Shown in pieces: positions 32,901 through 42,046 of a DNA stretch of 64,000 nucleotides; the first letter of the stretch is position 1; each line of letters opens with the position of its first letter. The stretch is from positions 2,946,739 through 3,010,738 of the forward strand of contig NZ_CP070973.1 of assembly GCF_017086405.1 (NCBI RefSeq), written 5' to 3'. A program made the position numbers and the translations under genes. Origin of the DNA: Mycobacterium gordonae. GTDB lineage: Bacteria > Actinomycetota > Actinomycetes > Mycobacteriales > Mycobacteriaceae. A model generated the notes under the pieces. The model was not told the DNA's origin. It saw only the letters and a list, made by a program, of their open reading frames with translations, and did not search any database.

Positions 32901-33971
32901 TCAGTTGGGCGGCCCGTCCGCCAGCGCCACCGGTACGGTCCGGCTGACTCGCTGACCGTCGAGATAGGTCACCGATACGGTGTCGTTGGGGCGGTGCCGA
33001 TCGATGACATCGGTCAGCTCGGTCGCGTCGGCGATCTGTGTGCCGTCGACCGCGGTGATCACATCACCACTGCGCAGGCCCGCGGCCTCGGCGGGGGTGC
33101 CGCCCAGGACCCCGGCGACGGGAACGCCTCCTTGACCACCGCCGCTGGTCACCGCGACGCCCAGGATGCCGGTGGGTCCGACGTGCACCGAGCCGGCGGA
33201 ATTGCCCGAGCGGATCGAGTCGGCGACGGACAGCGCGCGGTTGCTCGGGATGGCGAAGCCACCGGTGCTGGTCATCTGATAGGTCTCCGACGCGGCAGTG
33301 ACGATGCCCACAACCCGGCCGCTACGATCCACCAACGGTCCGCCGGAATCGCCGGGGCGGACATTCGCGTCGAAATCGATGAGGTTGGAGAGCTGCTCAC
33401 TACTGCCGGTGAGTTGATCGTTGGCGACGATGCTTTGGTTGAGCGCGCGGACGTTGCCCGACGCGGGGGTCAGTCCTCTGCCGTCGGCAAAGCCAACGGC
33501 CGTCACCGGATCGCCGACCCGCACACTCGACGAGTCGGCGGTGGGTGCGACGGGCAGGCCGCTGGCGCCGCGGAGCTGCAGCACGGCGATGTCGTTCTTG
33601 CGGTCGTACCCGAGCACGTCTGCCGGGTAACGCTGGCCGTTGCCGATGTTCGACACCGTGATGGTGGTGGCACCCCTGATCACGTGGTTGTTGGTCAGCA
33701 CGACGCCGTCGGGGCTCAACACGATGCCGGTGCCGGTGCCGGTGGCTCGCGCACTCGGAATCTCGGTGTCGACGCGCACCACGCCCGGCTCGACCGGGGT
33801 CGTGTCCACCACGAGGTCCGGTGCCGATTTCGCACCGCCCAACAGCGACGACACGTCGGCCGACGCCTGCGGTGAAGTGCTGAGGCCCACGGTGCCCAGG
33901 ATGAGAACCATGGCCAGCCGCCTTATCCAGACCAGGGCTGACTCCGGTGAACGACTCTTCGTTGCAAGCAT
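32901..33971 (-). CDS. Secreted trypsin-like serine protease with PDZ domain (PepA-like)
   Basis: 356 residues. Signal peptide ([13 protein letters not shown]) with likely cleavage after ASA at 38. Chymotrypsin-fold triad: His96 (LTNNHVI), Asp127 ([12 protein letters not shown]) and Ser209 (RPGDSGGP). A C-terminal PDZ domain occupies about 265-350 ([23 protein letters not shown]). It resembles Mtb PepA (Rv0125) and HtrA-like proteases. It is divergent from ppc with a roughly 100-base gap. Mtb lacks a protease gene at this spot. Substrates unknown. Confidence 0.9.
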   Translation of the reverse strand: MLATKSRSPESALVWIRRLAMVLILGTVGLSTSPQASADVSSLLGGAKSAPDLVVDTTPVEPGVVRVDTEIPSARATGTGTGIVLSPDGVVLTNNHVIRGATTITVSNIGNGQRYPADVLGYDRKNDIAVLQLRGASGLPVAPTADSSSVRVGDPVTAVGFADGRGLTPASGNVRALNQSIVANDQLTGSSEQLSNLIDFDANVRPGDSGGPLVDRSGRVVGIVTAASETYQMTSTGGFAIPSNRALSVADSIRSGNSAGSVHVGPTGILGVAVTSGGGQGGVPVAGVLGGTPAEAAGLRSGDVITAVDGTQIADATELTDVIDRHRPNDTVSVTYLDGQRVSRTVPVALADGPPN

Positions 33972-34069
33972 CTGCCCCTTTACCCCGGCTCAAGGCGCTC
34001 AAACTCACCGGCGCGGCAGCAATGGTGCCCGGATGGCCGACTCGGGGATCGGCACCGATACTTGGACAC

Positions 34070-36877
34070 ATGGTTGACGTGACCGAAACCGCCCTGGAGC
34101 CGATCGGCGATGTCCATCGCACCAAGTTGGGGCGCGAAGCGACCGAGCCGATGCGCGCCGACATCCGGATGCTGGGCGCCATCCTCGGTGACACCGTGCG
34201 TGACCAGAACGGCGAAGAGGTCTTCGACATTGTCGAACGTGCGCGGGTGGAATCGTTCCGGGTGCGGCGCTCGGAGATCGACCGCAACGAGGTGTCCCGC
34301 ATGTTCGACGGCATCGACATCCACCACGCCATTCCGGTGATCCGGGCATTCACCCACTTTGCGTTGCTGGCCAACGTCGCCGAGGACATCCACCGCGAGC
34401 GTCGCCGTGGCATCCACGTCGCCGCCGGCGAGCCACCCCAGGACAGCAGTCTGGCCGCCACCTACGCGAAACTCGACCGCGCAGAACTCGATTCGGCGAC
34501 CGTTGCCAAAGCGCTCGAGGGGGCGCTGGTCGCTCCAGTGATCACTGCCCACCCCACCGAGACCAGGCGACGCACCGTCTTCGTCACCCAGCACCGGATC
34601 ACCGAGCTGATGCGTCTGCATGCGGAGGGACACACCCAGACCGACAGCGGCCGCAGCATCGAAACCGAACTGCGCCGCCAGATTCTCACGCTGTGGCAGA
34701 CCGCGATCATCCGGCTCTCCCGCCTGCAGATCTCCGACGAGATCGCCGCGGGCCTACGCTATTACCCCGCCTCGTTCTTCGAGGTGCTGCCCAAGGTCAA
34801 CGCCGAAGTGCGGGAGGCGCTGCGCGCCCGCTGGCCCGACGCGGACCTGTTGGCCGGGCCGATGTTGCAGCCGGGTTCCTGGATCGGCGGCGACCGCGAC
34901 GGCAATCCGAACGTCACCGCCGACGTGGTGCGGCTGGCCACCGGCAGCGCCGCCTACACCGCGCTGGCGCACTACCTCGCCGAACTCGACCAGCTCGAGC
35001 AAGAGCTGTCGATGTCGTCGCGGCTGCTCAGGGTGACCCCGCAGCTCGCCGAACTGGCCGAAGGGTGCCAGGACAAGGCCCGCGACGACGAGCCCTACCG
35101 GCGGGCGTTGCGGGTAATCCGATCCCGGCTGAGCGCGACCGCCGGGCAGATCCTCGACGAGCAACCACAGCACCTGCTGGACCTGGGCCTGCCGGCGTAC
35201 ACCACGCCCGGTGAGCTGTGCGCCGACCTCGACACGATCGACGCCTCGCTGCGCACCCACGGCAGCGCGGTGCTGGCCGACGACCGACTGGCGCTACTGC
35301 GAGAAGGAGTGCACGTCTTCGGTTTTCACCTGTCCGCGTTGGATCTTCGGCAGAACTCCGACGTGCACGAGGAGGTGGTAGCCGAATTGCTGGCGTGGTC
35401 CGGGGTGCATCCCGACTACGCATCGCTGCCCGAAGACGAACGCGTCGAGCTGCTGGTGACCGAGCTCAGCACCCGCCGCCCCCTGGTGAGCACCCGGGCA
35501 AAGCTGTCCGAGCTGGCGCGCAAAGAGCTCGACATCATCGGCGCCGCCACCTACGCCGTCCAAACCTATGGTCCCGCGGCGGTTCCCAACTACGTGATTT
35601 CGATGTGCCGCTCGGTGTCGGACGTGCTCGAAGCGGCGATCCTGATGAAAGAGGCCGGGCTGCTGGACGCCTCGGGAGAGGAACCCTACTGTCCGGTCGG
35701 GATTTCGCCGCTGTTCGAGACGATCGATGACCTGCACAACGGTGCGGCGATCCTGCAGGCGATGCTGGACCTTCCGCTCTACCGCGCTATGGTGGCCGCC
35801 CGCGGTGACATGCAGGAAGTGATGCTGGGGTACTCCGATTCGAATAAGGACGGCGGCTATATGGCCGCCAACTGGGCGGTCTATCGCGCCGAGCTGGCTC
35901 TGGTCGAGGCCGCGCGCAACGGCGGAATCCGGTTGCGGCTGTTCCACGGTCGCGGCGGCACGGTGGGCCGCGGCGGTGGCCCCAGCTACCAGGCCATCCT
36001 CGCTCAGCCGCCGGGGGCGGTGAATGGATCGCTGCGCCTCACCGAGCAGGGCGAGGTGATCGCCGCCAAGTACGCCGAACCGCAGACCGCTCGACGCAAC
36101 CTGGAAAGCCTGTTGGCCGCGACGCTGGAGTCGACGCTGCTCGACGTCGAGGGTCTCGGTGACGCGGCCGAGCCGGCCTACGCCGTGCTCGACGAGATCG
36201 CCACCCTCGCGCAGCGCGCCTACGCCGAATTGGTTCATGAGACACCGGGTTTCGTCGAGTACTTCATGGCATCGACGCCGGTCAGCGAGATCGGGTCGCT
36301 CAACATCGGCAGCCGTCCCACCTCCCGTAAGCCCACTTCGTCGATTTCGGATCTGCGGGCCATCCCGTGGGTGCTGGCGTGGAGTCAATCGCGGGTGATG
36401 CTGCCGGGCTGGTACGGCACCGGTTCGGCATTCGAGCAGTGGATCGCCGCGGGCCCGGAGAGTGAAGAGGACCGGCTCGGGGTGCTACACGAGCTCTACC
36501 AGCGCTGGCCGTTCTTCCGCAGTGTGTTGTCCAACATGGCGCAGGTGCTGGCCAAGAGCGATCTGGGGCTGGCGGCCCGCTATGCCGAGCTGGTCGACGA
36601 CGAAGCCTTGCGCAGCAGGGTCTTTGACAAGATCGTCGACGAACACCACCGCACCATCGCGATGTACAAGCGCATCACCGGCGAGGAGGACCTGCTGGCG
36701 GACAACCCGGCACTGGCGCGCTCGGTGTTCAACCGCTTCCCCTACCTGGAGCCGTTGAACCACCTGCAGGTGGAGCTGCTGCGCCGGTACCGCTCGGGTG
36801 AGGACGACGAGCTGATGCAGCGCGGGATCCTGTTGACGATGAACGGACTCGCCAGCGCGTTACGCAACAGCGGATAA
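34070..36877 (+). CDS. ppc: Phosphoenolpyruvate carboxylase
   Basis: Anaplerotic carboxylation of PEP to oxaloacetate. 935 residues from ATG 34070; a frame extension to 33947 runs into the divergent protease start. Catalytic His161 in [19 protein letters not shown], Lys593 in [10 protein letters not shown], the essential glycine/arginine loop [14 protein letters not shown] (625-638), and a C-terminus ending RNSG (family consensus RNTG). M. leprae and many other mycobacteria have it, but I recall that Mtb has no ppc. Confidence 0.97.
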   Translation: MVDVTETALEPIGDVHRTKLGREATEPMRADIRMLGAILGDTVRDQNGEEVFDIVERARVESFRVRRSEIDRNEVSRMFDGIDIHHAIPVIRAFTHFALLANVAEDIHRERRRGIHVAAGEPPQDSSLAATYAKLDRAELDSATVAKALEGALVAPVITAHPTETRRRTVFVTQHRITELMRLHAEGHTQTDSGRSIETELRRQILTLWQTAIIRLSRLQISDEIAAGLRYYPASFFEVLPKVNAEVREALRARWPDADLLAGPMLQPGSWIGGDRDGNPNVTADVVRLATGSAAYTALAHYLAELDQLEQELSMSSRLLRVTPQLAELAEGCQDKARDDEPYRRALRVIRSRLSATAGQILDEQPQHLLDLGLPAYTTPGELCADLDTIDASLRTHGSAVLADDRLALLREGVHVFGFHLSALDLRQNSDVHEEVVAELLAWSGVHPDYASLPEDERVELLVTELSTRRPLVSTRAKLSELARKELDIIGAATYAVQTYGPAAVPNYVISMCRSVSDVLEAAILMKEAGLLDASGEEPYCPVGISPLFETIDDLHNGAAILQAMLDLPLYRAMVAARGDMQEVMLGYSDSNKDGGYMAANWAVYRAELALVEAARNGGIRLRLFHGRGGTVGRGGGPSYQAILAQPPGAVNGSLRLTEQGEVIAAKYAEPQTARRNLESLLAATLESTLLDVEGLGDAAEPAYAVLDEIATLAQRAYAELVHETPGFVEYFMASTPVSEIGSLNIGSRPTSRKPTSSISDLRAIPWVLAWSQSRVMLPGWYGTGSAFEQWIAAGPESEEDRLGVLHELYQRWPFFRSVLSNMAQVLAKSDLGLAARYAELVDDEALRSRVFDKIVDEHHRTIAMYKRITGEEDLLADNPALARSVFNRFPYLEPLNHLQVELLRRYRSGEDDELMQRGILLTMNGLASALRNSG

Positions 36878-36907
36878 CGGGCAACCCCTTCAGGCGAAGG
36901 GAGTCCG

Positions 36908-37717
36908 ATGACCGACAACACTCGTCCGGCCACCGCGGCACGGGTGGCCCAGAACGGCGTCTTCGAGAAGCTCGCACGCGCCGGGTTCGTGGTGAGCGGG
37001 GTCTTGCATCTGCTGATCGGGTACCTCGCCATACGCGTTGCGCTCGGCGACGGTGGCACCGCTGACCAGTCGGGTGCCCTGGCGGCTTTGGCGGCGCGTC
37101 CCGGCGGTAAGTTCGCTCTCTGGCTCGCCGCTGCCGCGCTGCTGACACTCGGGCTGTGGAGGCTCACCGAAACGGTGCTCGGCCGGGCCTGTGAGCGCGA
37201 CTCGCAGGACGAACCGGGCGGCATGCAGCGGGCCAAGACCTTCGGCGTGGCCATGGTCTACCTGGGATTCGCGTACTCAGCCTTCGGATTCGCTCATGGT
37301 GCCGGGGAATCCTCGGGTGAGCAGAGTTCGACCATGAGCGCCCGCCTGCTGCAGAGCACCGCCGGCACCCTCGCGCTCATTGCCGCCGGAGTGGGTGTCG
37401 TCGCGGTGGGCGGATACCACGTCTACAAGGGAGCCGGCCGCAAGTTCGTCGACGATCTCAACGGCGACGCCGGCACGCTGGTACGCCGCATCGGGATCGC
37501 GGGTTACGTCGGTAAAGGGCTGGTCATCGCCACCGCGGGTGTGTTGGTGGTGGTCGCCGCCTCGCGATCGGAGCCGAATAGGGCCACCGGACTCGACGGG
37601 GCTCTCAAGACCCTGGGCGCCCAGCCCTTTGGAGTAGTGCTGCTGATCGCCGCCGGCGCGGGGATCATCACCTACGGCCTGTACAGCTTTGTCCTGGCCC
37701 GGTCAACCAAGATGTGA
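36908..37717 (+). CDS. DUF1206 membrane protein
   Basis: 269 residues with about six membrane spans arranged as three similar two-helix units (KLARAGFVVSGVLHLLIGYLA; AKTFGVAMVYLGFAYSAFGF; IGIAGYVGKGLVIATAGVLV), the DUF1206 pattern. AGGCGAAGGGAG precedes the ATG. 30 bases after ppc in the same direction, so possibly co-transcribed. Its end overlaps the convergent PIG-L gene by 15 bases. Function unknown. Confidence 0.87.
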   Translation: MTDNTRPATAARVAQNGVFEKLARAGFVVSGVLHLLIGYLAIRVALGDGGTADQSGALAALAARPGGKFALWLAAAALLTLGLWRLTETVLGRACERDSQDEPGGMQRAKTFGVAMVYLGFAYSAFGFAHGAGESSGEQSSTMSARLLQSTAGTLALIAAGVGVVAVGGYHVYKGAGRKFVDDLNGDAGTLVRRIGIAGYVGKGLVIATAGVLVVVAASRSEPNRATGLDGALKTLGAQPFGVVLLIAAGAGIITYGLYSFVLARSTKM

Positions 37718-38515
37718 AGGCGCCGGCCCGCCGGAGTTGCCGTTGTCGAAGATGTTGTCGCGCAACGGTCCGGGCGTGGCCGCGGGATCGACAAACCATT
37801 CGTGCCGGAAAATGGCGCCCAAGATAGGGGACGGCACTCGCAACAGCGCCCCGTAGACACGAGCCGCAAAGCCGGTGCCCAGCTGTGAGCGATGGGCGGC
37901 GACCGCATCCCGCTTCTGCCCTACAAACGTGCGGACGTCGACGCGATGCGTGATGCTGGCCGCCGGCGCGTAGGCGTCGCCGAGCACATCCGGGTCGTAA
38001 GGCGAGGGAAGGCGCAGCAGAGTGCACAGGTCGCTGATCCGGCGCAGCAGTTCGCGGGGCATGGTCGCTTCGAGAACTCTTGGCGTGCCGGCCAATTCGG
38101 CGGCCCGTTTGCCGACATGATGTACCTGCACATGGTCGCGGTGTCCGTACCCGCCGTTGGCCTGGTAGCTGAGCAGCAACTGTGCGTCCTCGGACCGAAG
38201 TATCGCGGCGAGGCGCTGCGCGGCCTCCTCGACGTCCGCACGGCCGAAACGCACCCGGCCCGGCGGGTCCGGATAGAAGTCGGGACCGTATCCGCTGTCG
38301 GCGTAGCCCAGGCACTCGGTTCGGTGGGCACCGAGTATGCCTGTGCTCGTGAGCAATTCGTCCAGCCGGGTGCGGTCGTCGCCGCTGTCCATCCGTCCGT
38401 CGGTGGCCGTGACGACTATCACCCGATGACCGGCCGCCGCCGCTTTGGCCAGCGTGCCTCCGGTCAGGATGACTTCGTCGTCCGGGTGGGCGTGAAAGGC
38501 GACGACGGTGGACAC
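37703..38515 (-). CDS. PIG-L/LmbE-family zinc N-deacetylase
   Basis: 270 residues, GTG start. Metal and catalytic motif AHPDDE at 9-14, and the distal zinc-binding block YGHRDHVQVHH around 123-133, as in MshB and Mca of mycothiol metabolism. Family members remove N-acetyl or other amides from glycoconjugates. mshB and mca normally lie elsewhere in mycobacterial genomes, so this is probably a third paralogue. It starts three bases after the P450 stop, so the pair is one operon. Substrate unknown. Confidence 0.88.
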   Translation of the reverse strand: MSTVVAFHAHPDDEVILTGGTLAKAAAAGHRVIVVTATDGRMDSGDDRTRLDELLTSTGILGAHRTECLGYADSGYGPDFYPDPPGRVRFGRADVEEAAQRLAAILRSEDAQLLLSYQANGGYGHRDHVQVHHVGKRAAELAGTPRVLEATMPRELLRRISDLCTLLRLPSPYDPDVLGDAYAPAASITHRVDVRTFVGQKRDAVAAHRSQLGTGFAARVYGALLRVPSPILGAIFRHEWFVDPAATPGPLRDNIFDNGNSGGPAPSHLG

Positions 38516-38518
38516 GGC

Positions 38519-39814
38519 TTAGCGAACGGCCACGTAGTCGACCGGGCAGCGTCCCTCGGCCCGCGCCACTCCACCGATCTGCGCTGGAACGGGCCGCGGA
38601 TGCGTGTCCCAGCCGGGGTTCAGTTCGTAACCGCGCAACAACTGCGTCATGGCTGCTGTCATAGCGGCCAGCGAGAAGGGTTGCGCCGGACACGAATGGC
38701 GGCCGTGACCGAAAGCCGTCACCAGCATCGGCGACGGCAGACCGGTGGGCTCGGTCAACCGGTGCCGGGTCCATCGGTCCGGATCCCACTCGGAAAGCCC
38801 AGGTCCTGCCGAGGCATTGAGCAACGGCAACAGCGTGGCGATAGTCCAGCCCGGCGGCACCCGGTAGGTGACCTCGCCGGTGTCGAGGTCCACCGGTGAC
38901 AACACTGTTCGACTCATGATCGAGCGCTGTGCCAGGCGGGTGGACTCCAGCGCGCAACGCTGAGCGAATTCGTTGTCGTCATTGCGGATCCGCTCCTGGT
39001 GTGCCGGGCGTTCGATCAGGTCGACCAGCGCCCAGCCTAGCGCGGCCGCCAGGTTCGACATGGACGCGATGTGGATCAGAGCGACGTCGTGGGCGATGCC
39101 GCGCATGCGGGTCTCGGTGGATTCATCCGACCACGCGTCGACGATCCGGCCGAACAGACTGTGGGTATCGACCTCGCCGTGCGCGTAGCGTTGCGCCGCG
39201 GCCGCCACGATCTCGCTGATCTGGTCCAGCGCGGCCCGCTCGGCGCGCTTGTCCGAGGCGGCCACCGCAGCCATCCGGTCGGGATGGACGAACGCGTCCG
39301 AGCCGTCCAAGGTGTCGAAGGCCTCGACCAGACGCTCGAAGGCGGCACCGTCGGAGCAACCTGGCCCGGCCCACGAGGCCAGCCCCATCCGGTGGCCGAG
39401 CCGGCGGGTGAGGTCGAAGACATCCACCGAACCGGACGAACCCAGTTCCGTGGCAGTCTGCCGCAACGCCCGGTCCAGATTCGTCAGGTAGCCGGCGACG
39501 TCGTCGCGACGAAACAGGTTGCCGGGCAAGGTGCGACGCCCGGCGAAGATCTCGTCGGGCAGTTTGCGCCGCAACATCAGGAAGTCGGCAACCCCCTTGC
39601 TGGCCTGCTCTTCCGGCAGGGCGTAGAACGACTCGACACCGGCGGGGGAGAAGGTGAACAGATACCGGTCCCCGCCACTTTTCAGGGCGAACGTGTCGCC
39701 GCAGCGATCGCGGGCAGCAGCGATGGCAGCGACCGCGTCTTCGACGGCCTCATCCCACGGCAGGCCGGTTGCTTCCGCGTACGGCGGGGCGGGAATGGGG
39801 TTGGCGCGCGTCAC
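38519..39814 (-). CDS. Cytochrome P450 with atypical I-helix
   Basis: 431 residues, GTG start, no membrane anchor. Heme loop FGHGRHSCPA at 368-377 with ligand Cys375 (an Ala replaces the usual Gly after Cys-Pro). ExxR is E290-R293. The I-helix (about 245-262, HIASMSNLAAALGW) lacks the acid-Thr pair needed for normal O2 activation and has Asn254 instead, reminiscent of CYP7/CYP8-type and other P450s that are not classical monooxygenases. Operon with the PIG-L hydrolase downstream and the small coiled-coil protein upstream. No redox partner is adjacent. Substrate unknown. Confidence 0.87.
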   Translation of the reverse strand: MTRANPIPAPPYAEATGLPWDEAVEDAVAAIAAARDRCGDTFALKSGGDRYLFTFSPAGVESFYALPEEQASKGVADFLMLRRKLPDEIFAGRRTLPGNLFRRDDVAGYLTNLDRALRQTATELGSSGSVDVFDLTRRLGHRMGLASWAGPGCSDGAAFERLVEAFDTLDGSDAFVHPDRMAAVAASDKRAERAALDQISEIVAAAAQRYAHGEVDTHSLFGRIVDAWSDESTETRMRGIAHDVALIHIASMSNLAAALGWALVDLIERPAHQERIRNDDNEFAQRCALESTRLAQRSIMSRTVLSPVDLDTGEVTYRVPPGWTIATLLPLLNASAGPGLSEWDPDRWTRHRLTEPTGLPSPMLVTAFGHGRHSCPAQPFSLAAMTAAMTQLLRGYELNPGWDTHPRPVPAQIGGVARAEGRCPVDYVAVR

Positions 39815-39818
39815 GGAG

Positions 39819-40220
39819 TCAGCGCACGCCCCGGTTTCGGAGTCTGTCCATCACCCCGCGCATCACGTGTTCGGTGGCATTGATCGGCATCATCATCGTC
39901 TCGCCCCAGCTCACGATGTTGTCCATCCGTTCCAGGATGGCCTCCACCGGTTGCAGCACCGCGAGCAGGCGCTTGGCGAGATCGTCGAGGCTGGACAGGG
40001 TTCCATCCAGATGGTCCAGGCCGGTCTCCAGACGTGTGACGGTGCTGTTGAGCGCCGACAGCGACCTGTTCAGCTCAACCAGGGAAGCGCCGAGCCCGTC
40101 CAGGACGTCCTCCACCTGCTCTACCGTCTTGTCGGCATTCAATGCCGCCTGGGTGAGCGTCTTCATTCTTTGCCGAGCCGGGGTGGGGCGGTCGCCGCTT
40201 CTGTCTGCCATGAAGGTCAT
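39819..40220 (-). CDS. Small coiled-coil protein (Rv1444c-like)
   Basis: 133 residues, almost all helical with heptad-like patterning (LVELNRSLSALNSTVTRLE, LDDLAKRLLAVLQP), ending in a conserved-looking TEHVMRGVMDRLRNR. An ATG three codons downstream (40211) is an alternative start. Located upstream of the P450 with a 4-base gap. Mtb Rv1444c has the same position next to the pgl gene. Function unknown. Confidence 0.75.
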   Translation of the reverse strand: MTFMADRSGDRPTPARQRMKTLTQAALNADKTVEQVEDVLDGLGASLVELNRSLSALNSTVTRLETGLDHLDGTLSSLDDLAKRLLAVLQPVEAILERMDNIVSWGETMMMPINATEHVMRGVMDRLRNRGVR

Positions 40221-40271
40221 TATTACCCGCTCGACACCGGCGGATACAGACCTCTCAGAGTCTGCGCGACC

Positions 40272-41009
40272 TCAACGGGACAGTTTGCCCGCGGCGCCCT
40301 CATCGAGCAGCCACCGGGTGATCTCGCGCCCGACCGCTCCGGCGGCGGGCAACGACACCGGATCGGCACCACCGATGGCCGCCGCCACCGCGTCGGCCTT
40401 GCCCTCGCCCGACACCAGCAGCCACACCTCGCGGGAACGCTGAACGGCCGGCAATGTCAACGTGATTCGCTGCGGCGGTGGCTTGGGGGAGTCCGCCACC
40501 GCGACCACCATGCGGCCGGTCTCGCGCACCGCGGGGGTGTGCGGGAACAGCGAGTTGATGTGCCCTTCGGGTCCCATGCCCAGCAGATGGACGTCGAAAC
40601 TCGGCGCCGGCTCACCGGGCGCGGCATAGGCCGCCAGGATCTGCTCGTACGCCAGGGCCGCGGCCTCGAGATCGGTGCCGAAATCGCCGTCGCTGGCCGC
40701 CATCGGGTGCACCTGGCTGGCGGGAATGTCGATGCGATCGAGCAGCGCCTCGCGGGTCTGCTTCTCGTTGCGTTCCCCGTCGTCTTCCGGGACGTAGCGT
40801 TCGTCGCCCCAGAACAGGTGCACCGCAGACCAGTCGACCGGGTGTGACGCCAGTTCGCGCAGCAGTGCGACGCCGTTACCGCCGCCGGTCAACGCGATCA
40901 GCGCTTGTCCCCGCGCCGCCGCTGCGGCCGCAATGGTTTCCACCAGTCGCTGGGCCGCGGCGCGTGCGAGACCCTCTGTGGTGGGAAATACCTCGATATC
41001 GATGTTCAT
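40272..41009 (-). CDS. pgl: 6-phosphogluconolactonase
   Basis: Hydrolyses 6-phosphogluconolactone in the oxidative pentose phosphate pathway. 245 residues from ATG 41009, which overlaps the opcA stop (ATGA); the frame extends to 41093 inside opcA. Motifs: [50 protein letters not shown]. Called devB in older Mtb annotation (Rv1445c). Last gene of tkt-tal-zwf-opcA-pgl. Confidence 0.96.
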   Translation of the reverse strand: MNIDIEVFPTTEGLARAAAQRLVETIAAAAAARGQALIALTGGGNGVALLRELASHPVDWSAVHLFWGDERYVPEDDGERNEKQTREALLDRIDIPASQVHPMAASDGDFGTDLEAAALAYEQILAAYAAPGEPAPSFDVHLLGMGPEGHINSLFPHTPAVRETGRMVVAVADSPKPPPQRITLTLPAVQRSREVWLLVSGEGKADAVAAAIGGADPVSLPAAGAVGREITRWLLDEGAAGKLSR

Positions 41010-41917
41010 TGGTACTGCACTTTCTTGATGCCCTCGAGCGCGGCGTGGTAAATCTCGTCGGCATCCAGTCGACGCAGGTCCTCGGCCAGGCATTCACCGG
41101 TTACCCTGCGTGCCAACGGAACCAGTGCTTCTGGCTTGGCCGTTCGGCTCAGTTTTGCCGTGGTTCCGTCCTGCGGCCGGCTGAGCACGATGGTCTCGCT
41201 CTTGCGTACCAGCTCCACCGTGAGCTCGCCGACCTCTCGCCGGACCGGGCCGTCGATCCGGCTGGCCAGCCAGCCCGCCAGGATGTCCAATGCGGGTTCT
41301 GTCTCCAGGCCGCTGATGCGAGCCGATTCGATCGGCTCGTGCGGTGGCAGGTCGACGGCCGAGGTCAGCAACGCCCGCCAGTAGGTGATGCGGCTCCAGG
41401 CGAGGTCGGTGTCGCCGGCCGTGTAGCCGGGCAACCGGCTCTTGATCGCGGCCAACGGGTCGACGGCATTGGTGGCATCGGTGATGCGCCGAATTGCCAA
41501 CTTGCCCAACGGATCCTGGGCGGGCACCGCCGGAGCATTGTCGGGCCACCAGGCCACCACCGGGATGTCGGGCAGCAGGAAGGGGATGACGACGCTGGCG
41601 GCGTGTCCGGACAGGGGACCGGAAAGACGGAGCACCACCACCTCCCCGGCGCCCGCGTCACCGCCCACGCGGATCTGCGCGTCCAGACGGGGTTCGTCGG
41701 CATAGGCGTTGCCGCGCATCGTCACGATGATGCGGCTGGGATGCTCGTGGCTGGCGTCGTTGGCCGCCTGGATGGAATCCTCCACCACGGCTTCGCTGTC
41801 CGGCGCGATGATCAGCGTCAGCACCCGGCCCATGGTGACGACGCCTGCCATCTCGCGCATTTCGTCGAGCTTCTTGTTGACCGCAGTGGTCGTGGTGTCA
41901 GGCAGTTCGACGATCAC
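41006..41917 (-). CDS. opcA: OpcA, glucose-6-phosphate dehydrogenase assembly protein
   Basis: 303 residues, GTG start with GAGGAGGAG upstream. OpcA-family protein needed for full G6PDH activity in cyanobacteria and actinobacteria. Visible blocks: [45 protein letters not shown]. Placed directly downstream of zwf, its functional partner, separated by a MIRU-like insert, and overlapping pgl. Confidence 0.95.
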   Translation of the reverse strand: MIVELPDTTTTAVNKKLDEMREMAGVVTMGRVLTLIIAPDSEAVVEDSIQAANDASHEHPSRIIVTMRGNAYADEPRLDAQIRVGGDAGAGEVVVLRLSGPLSGHAASVVIPFLLPDIPVVAWWPDNAPAVPAQDPLGKLAIRRITDATNAVDPLAAIKSRLPGYTAGDTDLAWSRITYWRALLTSAVDLPPHEPIESARISGLETEPALDILAGWLASRIDGPVRREVGELTVELVRKSETIVLSRPQDGTTAKLSRTAKPEALVPLARRVTGECLAEDLRRLDADEIYHAALEGIKKVQYQ

Positions 41918-42046
41918 GTACGCCGCTCCTCCTCACTGCTGCCCCGCGAGCGGGCGGGCCCTCCCCTTGGTGGGGTGCGTGCCCCACCGCTTCGTCGCCG
42001 GCGCGAAACACTACGCCCTCACTGCTTGGTCGTTGGCGGGACTCAT
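41918..42046 (-). repeat. MIRU-like intercistronic element with inserted hairpin, between zwf and opcA
   Basis: Read on the minus strand the element begins with ATGA overlapping the zwf stop, and an 11-codon frame ends at TAG. It then carries the block TCGCGCCGGCGACGA (42006-41992) and ends with AGGAGCGGCG just before the opcA GTG. Both blocks recur in the zwf-tal gap. Between them is a perfect hairpin GGTGGGG-N6-CCCCACC (41969-41988), making this copy longer. The pattern matches the mycobacterial interspersed repetitive units known from operon junctions. Confidence 0.7.
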
